Positions 21,644-32,668 of a stretch of 45,005 nt of DNA are shown piece by piece. Source of the DNA: Actinomortierella ambigua (taxonomy: Eukaryota > Mortierellomycota > Mortierellomycetes > Mortierellales > Mortierellaceae); the NCBI GenBank assembly GCA_016098155.1, contig JAAAJB010000276.1, positions 1 through 45,005 of the forward strand. The letters are read 5' to 3'. Under the pieces are notes generated by a model that was not told the DNA's origin, ran no database searches, and saw nothing but the letters and a program-made list of their open reading frames with translations. The translations under genes and the position numbers were made by a program. Numbering within the stretch: position 1 is the stretch's first letter; every line of letters starts with the position of its first letter.

Positions 21644-23581
21644 ATGGACCGTCAAGGAAATGTTTTTCTCGGCATTGATGTAGGATCGGGATCAAGTCGG
21701 GCGGCGCTCATCTCAGACTCTGGCGAGCTGCTTGCGATCGCTTCCACGCCCTTTACAACCTATCGCCCCCACGCAGACTTCTTTGAACAGTCGACACAGG
21801 AGATTTGGCAGTCCGTTTGCACCTCCGTCCAGGCAGCCCTGAACAAGGCCGAGATGGACCCACATCGCATCAAGGGCATTGGCTTCGACGCTACCTGTTC
21901 GCTCGTTGTCTCGACCTCGGGCTCGACCCCAGAATCTGCCCGCCCGGTCTCTATCTCACCCAGCAGCCAGTTTGAGGACACGAACCGAGACATTATCATG
22001 TGGTGCGACCATCGCGCCAAAGAACAGGCGAAACGTATCACTGCCACCAAGCATGAGATCTTGAAGTCGGTCGGAGGCGTAATGAGTCTTGAGATGGAGC
22101 TGCCCAAGACACTCTGGCTCAAGGACCACATGCCAGAGGAAAAATGGAAGACGGTCGGGCGGCTGTTCGACCTACCAGACTTTCTCACGTTCAAGGCATG
22201 TGGGGAGACATTCCCGAGTCGGTGCTCTGTCGTCTGCAAATGGTGTTATTCGGCAAGGCCAGAAAATGGTGAAAACGATAGCAGTGGTAGTGGTAGTGAC
22301 GATGGCAGTGACGATAGCATCTGTGCGGGATCCGCGTCTGGATGGCCTGCCGATTTTCTGATGCAGATCGGATTGCCTGAGCTCGTCGAGAACCACTGCG
22401 AAAAGTTGTGTGGACCAGGCAACACTGACCAAACTGTGCACTACGCGGGCGAGTATATTGGCGGGCTGACCGAGAAGGCCGCCCAAGAGCTTGGCCTCGT
22501 GCCCGGTATCGCTGTGGGTGCAGCTGTTATTGATGCCTATGCTGGAGCGATTGGAACACTGGGCGCCAGTGTGGCAGGAAAGCAGCCATCGATCGGTGAG
22601 GCCCAGACACGCATTGCCATTATCTGTGGCACTTCGTCGTGCCATCTTGCCATGAGCAAGAAAAAAATCTTTGTTCCAGGTAAGATTATCACCTCTGCTT
22701 ATGTACATGAAGTGTGTGTGTCTACTCCAAACCTTTTCTAACAAGATGTTATAATCGCTCATGATTTTGATTCAAACGATCCAGGTGTATGGGGTCCTTT
22801 CCATGGAGTGATGTTGCCAGACATGTGGATGGCAGAGGGTGGACAATCTTCAACGGGACAACTTATTGATCATCTAACAACAACACACCCAGCTTATGCT
22901 CAAGCGCTTGACCTGGCAGCGGCGGAGCAGCCTGCGCTTTCTATCTATACGTTCTTAAACCGCCGCGTCGAATCGCTCTTCAAGGCCTCCTCACTACCAC
23001 ACCTTGCGTACCTCACCAAGACTCTTCATCTCACGCCCGACCATCACGGCAATCGATCACCGCTCGCAGATGAGACGATGCGTGGACTCATCACGGGCCT
23101 AGATCTGCACGGCAACACCGTCGACGGGTTGGCGTTGTTGTATTTGGCAACATTGCAGGCGCTTGCACTTGGCACACAGCAGATCTTGGAGGCCCTGCAA
23201 AGAGGAGGATATGAGATTGACACTATCTGTATCTCAGGAGGACAATCGTTGAACGAGTTGTTTGTTCAGATCCTGGCAGATGTGACGCAGAAGCCAATCG
23301 TGCATAGCCACGCTGGCGGGGAGGCATCGGTCGTGTTTGGGGCCGCCATTTGTGGCAAGGTCGCGTATGAGACTGGAGAGCGAAAGCAAAAGGAGGGCAA
23401 GGTCGACGACATGCGCACGGCGCTATGGGAGGCAATGACGAGCCTGACACGCGCCGAGCGGACGGTGGAACCGACCCGCGACCAGGTATTGCAGCAGTTT
23501 TACCGCAACAAGTACAGAGTCCTTGAAGCCATGCAACACGACCAGCGAAAATATGCAGACATCATGGCTCGCACAGACTAA
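21644..23581 (+). CDS. FGGY-family carbohydrate kinase (ribulokinase-like)
   Basis: Two exons, 21644-22679 and 22785-23581 (phase 1), encode 610 residues. The ATP-binding FGGY N-lobe starts at residue 7 with FLGIDVGSGSSRAALI. Next come the FDATCSLV strand, the IMWCDHRAKEQA substrate region and FDLPDFLTFKACG. The C-lobe holds GTSSCHLAMSK, VWGPFHGVMLPDMWMAEGGQS and ICISGGQSLNELFVQIL with GGEASVVFGAA near the end. This is the layout of the eukaryotic FGGY group (yeast YDR109C and human FGGY), for which D-ribulose or similar ketopentoses are the proposed substrates. A Ser/Gly/Asp-rich low-complexity insert (about residues 207-226) follows the conserved CSVVCKW segment. AATAAA occurs at 23596-23601, 15 bases after the stop. 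Confidence 0.92.
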
Positions 23582-23691
23582 GAAAAAAAAAATCAAATAA
23601 AACTGTGAATCCTGACCTCACTTGATTCCTTTTCCTCCTTTATGGCGTCTCCTCCACACATGTAAGAAACACCCATCAGACAGATCGCACC

Positions 23692-26185
23692 ATGAACTCT
23701 TCACCATCTCGGTCTTCCTCTAATTCAACTCCCATTATGTTTTTAGCATCACAATCAGTGTAAGGTGTTCACTTTACTGGGCCTCTGAGGCTACACGAGT
23801 ATCCTATTGGCTTGTCTGACGAAAAATATGTTCCAATAGAGCGACACGGACGAGGACGAGCACCAGAGTGAAGACAAGCTCAAGATCCAAGAGACCACTA
23901 GCCATGCTCCTCTCCTATCGTCTCTCCAAAGGAAGAGACCTGCAGACACTTCTGCTGCGAGCAGCAGTAGCGGCGACGCTAAATCCGAAATCAAAGACGG
24001 CCCACGAAAGAAGTAACCTCCTCACGTTGCCACCAAATTTATTTAAATGTGCTGCTAAATTTTTTCAGATCCTAAAATCTTGCTCCTTCCCCTTTCTGCA
24101 GAGTTCGTGGGGTTGCCCGATACATCGACCCACCTTTCCACCTTACAGCAGCACAGCGACTACCACCTTCGCACAATGTGAACTGTGTGACCCTTGAGTC
24201 TCTGCTGAGCAACGATCGGCTACAGTACATGGTGCAGATCAACTACATGATTGATATCCCGTTTGTCATGAGCTTTATCCCGGCTAGCGTTCGGTCCAAG
24301 CTCCGGGCGACCTTTTACCATGGCCTAAGACACAGCCAACAGGAAGAAGAGGTAATATGGCCTTAATCAGGCCTCTTGGTCCGATACAATATCGAGTCCC
24401 ACGTGTGTACTTTGATGCTAACGAAAGAAGGATGAGGGGTCCAAGGGTCCAATAGACATTCAAAGCAAAAGCAGAGAAAGAGTATCCAAATATTGAGGTT
24501 CTCAAACCATACGTTCCCGTCCCAGGTAAGAACTAACAAAAGATCAACCAAATGGTCCTCCCATGGCGTATGATGACACCCCGTCGATGAAGGGATTTCA
24601 CCTCATTTATTTTCTTATTGCTCCTTGACACTCAAACACCAATTTCTATCTACCAAATGTCATTTTAAGGCACCCACCATACCAAGGCGATGCTTCTATT
24701 TTATTCAGACAATACCATGCAATTTGTGATTCACACCGCCAACTTGATTGCGCGTGACTGGCGGAACAAGACCCAAGGTGTCTTCTCAACGGGGATCCTG
24801 CACAAGAAGGCCAGCGAGCATCTCCACAGCACGTGCGCATTTGAGCGCGACTTGCAAGACTACCTGAGCCGATATCAAAATATGGTCATGACAGCACGCG
24901 TGTCGCAGTTTGATTTCAGTGGTGTCAAGGGTGTGCTCGTGGCCTCGGTCCCGGGATCGTTCTCAGGTCAAGAAAGAAATCGATGGGGTCATATGCGGTT
25001 GCGATCTGTGCTTCGTCAGCAGGTCGAGTTGTCGCAGGAGGCAAGGGAAAGATCCAAGATTATTATCCAGGTACTCGCGCTTAAAAAAAAAATAGTGAGT
25101 AGGAAGAAAGCGGGAAAGTGGAGGAGGTGATGAGACTTCATTATCCCTAACTTGAAAATGCTCATCCCTACCCGAATAGATATCGAGCATAGGATCCCTT
25201 GGCCCTGAAGCTACTGATTGGCTGCGAGGAGAATTTGAAGTTAGTCTTAACGCCCACCGGAACCAGACGTATGGCGGACGGGGCAGCGGCGAGTTGGCGA
25301 TCGTCTATCCAACGGTCGAGAACGTACGCACTAGGTATCCACACACGCACTGGAAACAGAAGGGTTTTCATTATTGAATGAAATGGAAGCACGCTGTGAG
25401 GAGTCGCTTCGTGGAATTGATCAATCCAACGTTCCAAATCCTCGACTTCAGCTTGGAAGGATGGGAAATGGGAGGTAGTCTCCCTTTCCAGACCAAGGCA
25501 TACGAGAAACAGGCGCATTATCTGCAGGCTCTCCTGCACAAGTGGAAAGCAGACGAAAGTGGACGAGAACGCGCCATGCCACATATCAAGGTATCTCAAC
25601 ATTGAGTTTTTCTCCTTAGAACGAATGGAATGAATGTGTTGCTTTTGCTAACAAACGTTTGATTTTTTTTTTCAAACTCACGAACTAAGACATTTACCAG
25701 GTTGAATTCCCAGTCTGATGGCGACTATCTATCATGGATCCTTCTGACAAGTGCGAATCTCTCCAAACCAGCGTGGGGATTCCTTACTAAGAAAGGTTCA
25801 TTGGATATCAAGAGCTACGAACTTGGGGTGCTTCTCTACCCTAGCCTGTTTGAGGTAAAGATGAGCGACAGTTGAATAAGAACGAAGAAGAGGACAAGAT
25901 GCAGGACCAATAGTTGACATTATTCCCGTGATCCTCTAATTTCAGCCACCACACGATAGCGCATGGGAGGAAGGGAGCAAGACAGTGATGATCAATAGCA
26001 CGCAGCGATGCCCACAGCCGGTCGTTGATATGTCTAGATATGCCGACAAGGTGCTGACAGTGGTCCCTATCCGACTGCCGTATGATTTGCCCTTGACGCC
26101 GTACGACCGCTACCGAGATCATGTGTGGCTGTCAGATAAATGGTTCCCTGGGCTGGATGACTACGGCAAGGAGCTTCAAAAATAG
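23692..26185 (+). CDS. TDP1: tyrosyl-DNA phosphodiesterase 1
   Basis: Nine exons: 23692-23757, 23840-24012, 24102-24351, 24456-24525, 24670-25070, 25180-25334, 25452-25590, 25690-25854 and 25946-26185. Phases all agree, giving 552 residues. Two phospholipase-D-like half-sites are intact. The first is [12 protein letters not shown] with the Asn of [11 protein letters not shown]. The second is the MPHIK motif, split by an intron, with the Asn of [13 protein letters not shown]. The N-terminus (about 80 residues) is acidic, then basic and probably disordered, as in other Tdp1 proteins. The enzyme removes stalled topoisomerase I peptides from DNA 3' ends in the nucleus. Exon 1 to 2 splicing is ambiguous: GTGTAAG at 23758 joined to 23840, or GTAAGG at 23760 joined to 23842, both keep the frame. 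It is the last conserved gene before the secreted-protein cluster. Confidence 0.95.
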
Positions 26186-26280
26186 TTGCAGCTTAAAGGC
26201 GACTTAACATCGAGTGAGAATAGTGGTATCGCTTCAGATGGCATTTCAAGTTGCAAACAAATAGAACAGCATCTCTTCTC

Positions 26281-26322
26281 TCATCCCCTCCCTCATCCCC
26301 TCCCTCATCCCCTCCCTCCTCC
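26281..26322 (+). repeat. 12-bp tandem repeat (TCATCCCCTCCC)
   Basis: About three and a half copies of a pyrimidine-only 12-base unit, between TDP1 and the first small secreted protein gene. Non-coding. Confidence 0.85.
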
Positions 26323-26528
26323 CCACACTGACAGCCTTCTCCGCAGATAAAGGTGCTTTGTTGAGATAACCCTTTCCATCAAGTAAGCCATGCGTTTCTT
26401 TAAACATACTCACTTTGCCGTGTGACCTAACGCATCTGCATGGGTGTTCAATATCAATCGTTGTTTATTCCCTTAAAAAATGTCTCTTAAAACATAAAGG
26501 AGTGCTCGTGCCTCTACATCTGCCCATT

Positions 26529-26783
26529 TTAATCATTATTAGGGCCACCACCATAGCCGCACGTTTGCAGGCAACCTTGGAGAGTCTGCTGTGCTTGATT
26601 CATGCATTGCTGGAACGAGTCGCCCTCTTCGGGATTCTGTGTCCTGCAATTATCCATCTCCATGCCGTACGAGTTGTTGCACTCATGATGACAGCTGTCC
26701 CATGGTGGAAACGCAACAGCAAGGCGCGCTGTCCAGCAGAGAACCATGGTCAACGAGAGGGTAAAGCATGATGTGAAGTGCAT
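26529..26783 (-). CDS. orphan small secreted six-cysteine protein (hairpin family)
   Basis: Intronless, 84 residues. A signal peptide of about 24 residues ends after LAVA. The mature part has six Cys at 31, 35, 46, 60, 71 and 75, i.e. C-x3-C-x10-C-x13-C-x10-C-x3-C, then a Gly/Asn tail. The spacing matches the subfamily A domain of the neighbouring cassettes, except that the central loop is shorter (13 instead of 15). Little else is alike: it lacks the ILPY and KPKHP loop motifs and is acidic. It lies on the same strand as, and downstream of, the two left cassettes, so it may be an old diverged member or the founder type. Its function is unknown. Two further Cys (6, 16) fall within the signal peptide. 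Confidence 0.8.
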   Translation of the reverse strand: MHFTSCFTLSLTMVLCWTARLAVAFPPWDSCHHECNNSYGMEMDNCRTQNPEEGDSFQQCMNQAQQTLQGCLQTCGYGGGPNND

Positions 26784-27819
26784 GGTTAAAATCTACTTGG
26801 GTTTGTTAAGTTTGCAGTGTAGTGGAGAATGTTGGAGGAAAGAATTAAGAAAAATAGTCCTTTTATGCACTTTTGCAAACTTAAATTCCCCGAGTGCACT
26901 TCAAATAGCGAGCCTCGCATGCTTGCGTCTGGGCGCGCTCTCTTTGGTGTGTTTGTTTGTTTGTGGTATTACAGGCTACTGGATCGCTGTTTTGAGTCAG
27001 ACTCGTTTCGCATCGCTTTCCAAAGCCACCCACAGCTTCTTCCTTTCCAATCCCCAGCCTTGCGTGGTATTCTAGGCTTCGTTTCGAGGATGTTCTCTTT
27101 GGCACGTTGCTACATATTTGAGTAGTAGTTCTGACACCACGAATGGGACCGAATGCGAAGGAGATTGTCAAGCCAGTAAGCGCCCGTCTCATGGCCTGCA
27201 GCACTCTCTATGGTACCACAGACCGTTTTCCCATTCATCTATTCATGTCTTACACGCTTTGAGAGCAATAAACACCCTTCATTTGACATCTATGAAAACA
27301 CCTCTGTAGCAGAAATGAGTGAAGACACTGTCATCTTGTCTTTCCATCGCGTGAACACCTCGCTACCCTTTTCACTGTCAACTCCGCGATCCTTAAGTAG
27401 TCTTTAATGTAAGCAGCATACGCGTCTGTTGAATATCTGCTGGAAGTATAGAGGTGAGACCAGCACAACTACCTGATGTTTAAGAATACGGCGTGCGCTC
27501 CATCTCTTTTTTTTTTGCCTTCCTGCTGGTACCCTAAACCCCCTTGGGCGTAAAGAGGAGAGGGGACATGCGTACAAACTAAAATCAATGGCTCAGAAAA
27601 TACTTATTCTGACCACCTGAAAACAGCTTTGGCTATGGGTATGTTGGATACTTGAAGGAAGGGAAGAGGGAGGTCATTGATGCAACCATATTGTGGACAA
27701 TTGCCTTTACAGCCAAGCATAAAGGGTAAAATTGTGATTGGGTGTGTATTTGTGTTTGTATATGCTATGTGTGTGTGGTTTTATTCTTCATGAGTAGATG
27801 AAGCTTCAGAGGGTTATCT
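26784..27819. other. intergenic between orphan gene and cassette 2
   Basis: No gene seen. It contains the promoter of the leftward orphan gene and, at 27780-27785, an AATAAA signal on the minus strand, about 35 bases past the stop of the next gene. The open frames on both strands here look random. Confidence 0.5.
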
Positions 27820-28059
27820 CTAATCGTAGCAGTTCTCTTTGCAGTTTACCCAGACATCCGTCGCCTGGTCGAGGCACTCGACACGATGTGGGTTCTTGGG
27901 CTTGTGCCGATAAGGAAGAATGCAGGAGTTGAGGGTCTTGCTGAAGGCCCAGTCGCACCGAAGAACGCACTTCTCCCCAGTCTCAGCGCCGTCTGAGCTG
28001 GCTGCCAGGGCGAGGATGCCGATCGTGGCAGCAAGGAATGGAGTGACGCCAAACTTCAT
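27820..28059 (-). CDS. small secreted Cys-rich protein, subfamily A (cassette 2)
   Basis: Intronless, 79 residues. The ATG at 28059 is chosen because a typical signal peptide (about 25 residues, MKFGVTPFLAATIGILALAA) begins there; the longer frame upstream only translates the pyrimidine-rich leader. Mature Cys fall at 31, 35, 46, 62, 73 and 77 (C-x3-C-x10-C-x15-C-x10-C-x3-C). The central loop after Cys 3 carries ILPYRHKPKNPHRVE, the subfamily A signature. Helix-length spacing between Cys suggests a disulfide-stapled helical hairpin. It is the third gene of a C-B-A cassette, downstream of the genes at 29769 and 28872. I do not recognise the family; secretion is well supported, function is not. 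Confidence 0.88.
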   Translation of the reverse strand: MKFGVTPFLAATIGILALAASSDGAETGEKCVLRCDWAFSKTLNSCILPYRHKPKNPHRVECLDQATDVWVNCKENCYD

Positions 28060-28871
28060 GATTGTTGGTGAGAAGAAAAGGTTGAGAGGTGTAATGTGAG
28101 AAGAAAAAGAAAGCGGAAGAAGACAAGGGAAAAAATCGAAATGGCTGGAAACGAATGAAAGAATGAGGGGAGTGGAGAAAAGGAGGTTCAGCTCTTCGAA
28201 CAGACAGATGTCCAATCGCTTCATGCTAGTTGATTAAAGGAGAGGCTCTCGATATTTTGCGCTAAATGTCTCCTGCTGGTGGGGTAGCACCCCTTTGCCA
28301 ACATGTTGAGAGCGGTCAACAAGACAAGTTTAAGGCCCTTTGGAGAACATCCAATAGGTTTTTGTTACTGCCGAGATAAAAATAGAAGTGTGCCGTTGGG
28401 GCAATATCTTTTACATGTTGTGGTGTTTACCTAGAAAAAAAGGAACGAAAGTCATACCAGAATACGAATGCTTTCGGACATGTTTGATCTTAGCAACAAT
28501 CATCTGGGCTCTTTAGCAAGTGCATAGCGCCGTCCCATTGTGTTGCAAACAAAGTTAGCAGCCAATGGGCTAGAGGTGTCACAGCAACCGTCTCGCATTT
28601 TGATCATCAACACACAGGTGCTTCAAAACCTCCATGCCCTGTGTGTTGGAGAATGAACAATGGAAATGCAAAGGAGAAGCATTCAGATATTCTTCAAAAA
28701 GGCAGTAGCGAGCAAGCTCGTGTGCCTTCGGTTGTTGATGATCTTTAAGGCTATGATGTGGTGTATCATGGAGGAGCGAAAGCAACTGTGAACAACAACT
28801 TCAATGGGTTTATTCAAAGGAGATTTTGATGAAAAGATGTTCAATGGTGATAGAGAAAGAAATGGCTTGCC

Positions 28872-29255
28872 CTAACAAAGGGCACCACACTTGTAGCGAG
28901 CGTTGTCCACTGTGTTGATGCACTTGATACGCTTAGAGCTCTTGTAACCCTTGTAACGGACAACGCACGACTCCCAGTCGATATTAGACCTCAACTTGCA
29001 CTTATCATAGCACTTTTCAGCAATGACTCTGCAGCGCTGATTACAGGTCTCATTTGCTTCGTCGGCAACGTCGTTGCACTGGATGCGACCATCCGAGTCA
29101 GGAATGGGGTTCTTGTTGATGCAGATCTCGACCTCCTTGCTCAGCTTGGTATCGCACTTGTTCATACAGGCTTCTCTGCCCGCCTCCGTCGTCGAGGTCA
29201 GGGCTGATAGTGCGAACATCGCAGCGAAAAGAGTAGCTGTCAGTGAGACCTTCAT
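28872..29255 (-). CDS. small secreted Cys-rich protein, subfamily B, two domains (cassette 2)
   Basis: Intronless, 127 residues. The signal peptide (about 25 residues) ends in STTEA. Twelve Cys lie at 30, 34, 45, 60, 71, 75 and then 82, 86, 97, 112, 123, 127. This is the six-Cys domain twice, with a six-residue linker between Cys 75 and 82; the last Cys is the last residue. Domain 1 has the loop INKNPIPDSDGRIQ and domain 2 has WESCVVRYKGYKSSKRIKC. Both loops are 14 residues, one shorter than subfamily A. An AATAAA signal lies at 28809-28814 (minus strand). It is the middle gene of its cassette. Confidence 0.9.
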   Translation of the reverse strand: MKVSLTATLFAAMFALSALTSTTEAGREACMNKCDTKLSKEVEICINKNPIPDSDGRIQCNDVADEANETCNQRCRVIAEKCYDKCKLRSNIDWESCVVRYKGYKSSKRIKCINTVDNARYKCGALC

Positions 29256-29768
29256 GATGCGTGCTGGGCAATAAAGCTTGATTTGTCGGTTTTCTTCGCA
29301 GCAAAGAGGGGGGAGGGGATGGCTGTGAGTAAAGAGAAAGAGGTGGGAGAGAAAGAAAGGTGGTGTGAAGGATGGGAAGAACGTAAGGATGCAACAACAA
29401 AAAAAACAGGACGAGAGGAGACAGGTTTGTGGTAGCTACAAACACTTGGTAGCCTTAATTTTTTTTCTAATCGTCCCTGGAAATACAATGCTCTTTGAGT
29501 TAACTGCTGATGTCCACCGTCATGAGAGCCTCCGCCCAAACATACGGCGAACAATTCTATTCATACCATGACACTCTCCGTACTTCACCCCAGGCATGAC
29601 TCTCAACTCCCCTTGCTGAAGTCCTCTGCGGTTGACGAATTTCACAGCAACCACCGCACTTAAAACTTGAAAAAAATGTTTAATCGGCAAGGGTGCGTTC
29701 TACCAAATTATTGAGATGAGGGTGAAGGAGCGCTAAACAGCGTTCTTGAAATGAAGAGGGCACAAACT

Positions 29769-30005
29769 CTAGGGATTGTAGCAGTCGCTAATGCACCAGT
29801 AGCAATCGGTGGTAGCCCACTTTATATCGCGAATACGTGAGGGGTCCTTGTAGTTTGGTTGGTTTTTGACAATCGTTTCAAGCTTTTGGGCCATGGTAAC
29901 CTTGCACTTGCGGATGCAAGCAGGATCGACTGGGTTCGCCCGAGCAAGATCCGCCCAAGCAAAGGCAAAGACGGCGGCAAGTAATAAGGTTGAGGAGAAA
30001 CGCAT
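29769..30005 (-). CDS. small secreted Cys-rich protein, subfamily C (cassette 2)
   Basis: Intronless, 78 residues. The signal peptide ends near DLARA. Mature Cys are at 30, 34, 71 and 75, keeping both outer CxxxC pairs. The two central Cys of the family are Ile at the expected places (45 and 61). One extra Cys (68) sits three residues before the second CxxxC. The loop NQPNYKDPSRIRD is typical of subfamily C. It is the first gene of the leftward cassette 2. A variant polyadenylation signal (ATTAAA) lies at 29679-29684 on the minus strand. Confidence 0.87.
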   Translation of the reverse strand: MRFSSTLLLAAVFAFAWADLARANPVDPACIRKCKVTMAQKLETIVKNQPNYKDPSRIRDIKWATTDCYWCISDCYNP

Positions 30006-30560
30006 TGTTGGGGTATGGAGTATGAGGTGGTCAGAGAAAGAGGGGGATGTTAAAGGAAAGTGAGGAGGTGAGCAGGTGAAGGTGAGAAAGGAGATGGGTC
30101 AAAAGAGAAAAAAGACTGTTCTTCTCATTTGATATTGTGGCTGCACAAGACTGTGCGCCACCCTCGCGGTACCATGTGTGCCAGTCTCTCCCATGATCTA
30201 GTCTACGTGATTTTTTCCCTTCAGCATTACACATGCTCAGGCACCATAGAGTATGCCCCTCTATCAGAAGGAGAGAGGAACTGCGAGGCGAGCTTCCTGA
30301 ATGCGTGACAGCAAACTGTGCAATAGTCCCCTTCTTTGCACAATTCTGGCCATTAGTTGGTAGAGTAGACTGGCCAAGAGGCGAGAGGAGGGGGGGGGGT
30401 TTAATTTTTATTTCATGGAATACTAGCTGGTAGCAACAGCAAGTACCTCACTAGTTTGAAGAGGCATTCTGATGAAGAGGAATGGAGACGATGATGTGCT
30501 AGATAGTGAAGAAGCAAGAGAACATAAAGTAGTGAAAAGTAGTGGTGCACTTTTTTTTTA

Positions 30561-30797
30561 TTATTCGTAGCAAGGTTCCAATGCTTGCCGCCATTCACTC
30601 TCATAGAGGCTAATGCACTCCATACGAACAGGGTTTCTAGGCTGACGAGGATGGGCTTTGATGCACTCGCCAAGCTTCGTACTGAATGCAATGTCGGCCT
30701 TGCGTACACATGGTTCTCCTATTTCAGCTTGGACCGCACCAGTAGCCAGGGAGAGCACACCAACGATGGCAATGAAAGCAGCCGTGCCGAGCTTCAT
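30561..30797 (-). CDS. small secreted Cys-rich protein, subfamily A with one Cys pair lost (cassette 1)
   Basis: Intronless, 78 residues, with a signal peptide of about 24 residues. Cys are at 30, 45, 61 and 76. At 34 and 72, where every other subfamily A member has Cys, this protein has Ala both times (CVRKA and ALEPC). Spacing is otherwise identical to subfamily A (x10, x15, x10), so two substitutions removed what is probably one disulfide. The AATAAA signal (30557-30562, minus strand) overlaps the TAA stop codon. It is the third gene of cassette 1. Confidence 0.87.
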   Translation of the reverse strand: MKLGTAAFIAIVGVLSLATGAVQAEIGEPCVRKADIAFSTKLGECIKAHPRQPRNPVRMECISLYESEWRQALEPCYE

Positions 30798-31443
30798 GAT
30801 GGGACTATGCTATGTTTGTTCTTGGAGAAGGGAATGAGCTGAGAAAGTGACAAGTGGCAAGGGGGGCAGGATAAAAAGTGAACAAGATCTTGGGGAGGAG
30901 ACAGTAGAAGAGACGGAAGGAGGAAAGAGATGTGAAAGAGATAAAAAACAGAGCGAGGCGAAAGCAAAGAGGGGAAGAATTAGTGGTGCGCCCAACACTT
31001 CCGTGAATGGTCACCATTCAGCACTGGCCCGGGATACACAGGACTTTACCAAAGATGAAAAAGTTTAAACAACACGCCGGGGATGCATCAAAGGGTAAAA
31101 ATAGTTTTCATTAGCTCTAATCTCAATTCCTCCGATGGATGGAGGGCTTCTCGCGTTTCTGTTTTTTTTTTCTTTGGTGGGCCTTCACTGCACTACTTTC
31201 CTTGGGCTCAAACCAGTTGAGAGACTCGAAGCTCTGTCTCACCCCATATTCTTTGAGGGTAGGGTGCACGGGTTGTTAGCAGGGGCACTGGAGCAACAGA
31301 TGGACTTTTTCTCTTTTGGAGTAGCGAACACTTGATGGTGAGTTGTTTGTTGTGGATTCCGTTTTATCATTTTACAACATGGTGGAAAGGTCCAAATGGT
31401 CAAGTCGAAAGCTTTTAGGAAAGGTTCGATTCTTTGCGTTTAT

Positions 31444-31833
31444 TCAAGAACAAGGGGCAACACACAGGTTGTACGACTTGTGTAAAACGTCGTAAATGCA
31501 CTTGATACGTTCGGGGTCGGCAGGGTCGGCCCAACCATCGATGCAACTCTCCCAGTTCGTGTGGAGCCGCAGGTTGCATTTCTTCGAGCACCGCTTATAA
31601 GGGACATAGCAGCGGTCAGTGCAGGCATCGTAACGTTCGCCTTGAGCCCCGTTGCAGGAAAACCTGGCCTCGGAATCCACGATAGGGTGTCTTTTCATGC
31701 AGCGCTCGGCAGCCTTGCTCAGCTTGAGTAGGCACTTATCCCGGCATTTAGCGAGACCGGCTTCAGTTGGCGACATCAACGTAGCCAGACCGTAGACAGT
31801 GAGAAGCAGGCCTGATGCCAGAGAAAACTTCAT
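31444..31833 (-). CDS. small secreted Cys-rich protein, subfamily B, two domains (cassette 1)
   Basis: Intronless, 129 residues, with a signal peptide ending near SPTEA. All twelve Cys are present: 30, 34, 45, 60, 71, 75, 82, 86, 97, 112, 124, 128. The last helix spacing is x11 rather than x10, a one-residue insertion unique among the five B copies. The interdomain linker has six residues (YVPYKR). The loops keep RHPIVDSEARFS and the PERIKC end. The polyadenylation signal overlaps the TGA stop (TGAATAAA), as also seen at the neighbouring cassette 1 gene. Confidence 0.9.
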   Translation of the reverse strand: MKFSLASGLLLTVYGLATLMSPTEAGLAKCRDKCLLKLSKAAERCMKRHPIVDSEARFSCNGAQGERYDACTDRCYVPYKRCSKKCNLRLHTNWESCIDGWADPADPERIKCIYDVLHKSYNLCVAPCS

Positions 31834-32404
31834 GGTTGATAGTGGCTATGAGCGAGGATGAGAAAGGATTGGGGATTAGAAGACGAGGAAAAGGGGAATG
31901 TGACAATATGAGAAGAGAGTGTGAATAGAGGTCAAAAAGAGGGAAAAAGACAAGGCGATCGCGAAAGAAAAAAAAAACAATGCGGCATGAACATTCAAGT
32001 CCGTTAAACTTTCATCGCAAGGTTTGGTTAGAACAGGGGACGGATACTTTCCCTGCCATCAAGATATGCGAAGAATGCTCTCACCCACAAGATCCTGGGG
32101 GGGATTTGCATTTCTAAAAAAAGAGACGCCGCCCAAAAGTTTTGCAAATGGGTCCTCTCTGTTCAGAGGATTATCAGTGGCATGATGTTCAATCCTTTTG
32201 CTGTCTCGCCTTATCCATGGAACACGGGTAGAGTGATTAGAAGGAATCCAAGGAGCTTTGACACTACCTCTGGTGCGCAAAAGAGATGATACAAGCAGTC
32301 AAGACTCTCATTTATGAAATTAGTACTCGGTAGAGAAGTTTGGAGATTTAGAAATATTTTATTGAAATGAACTGTGGACGACCCGACTTGATGAATGTTT
32401 TCCT

Positions 32405-32668
32405 TCAGATCTCCTCGTCAATGCACTCGCGGTAGCAGGATTTGTAGGGTATCCAACCCCACATCATGCTGTTCTTGCGCATCCTATCATTAGGGTCAGA
32501 GCTCGACTGTACAGAATTCTCCCAACTGTTTGCCAATGTGATGTTGCACTGACGGACACAGGCAACAATAACAGGGTCGTTGAGATCGACAGCAGCACGC
32601 GCGACGTCGGACATGGTCGTAAAAAGGAGGAAGGCAGCAGAGGCAACGAAGGCGGCGGGGAAGCGCAT
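32405..32668 (-). CDS. small secreted Cys-rich protein, divergent subfamily C (cassette 1)
   Basis: Intronless, 87 residues, longest of subfamily C because of extra residues before the first Cys. The start is placed at 32668, where a signal peptide begins; the upstream frame is leader. Cys are at 37, 41, 78 and 82. The two central Cys positions (52 and 67) are Ser, with exact spacing x10, x14, x10, whereas other C members have Ile, Val or Leu there. This suggests it diverged separately from a six-Cys ancestor or later than the rest. It is the first gene of cassette 1 and lies head-to-head with the C gene of cassette 3. A minus-strand AATAAA lies at 32358-32363. Confidence 0.85.
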   Translation of the reverse strand: MRFPAAFVASAAFLLFTTMSDVARAAVDLNDPVIVACVRQCNITLANSWENSVQSSSDPNDRMRKNSMMWGWIPYKSCYRECIDEEI

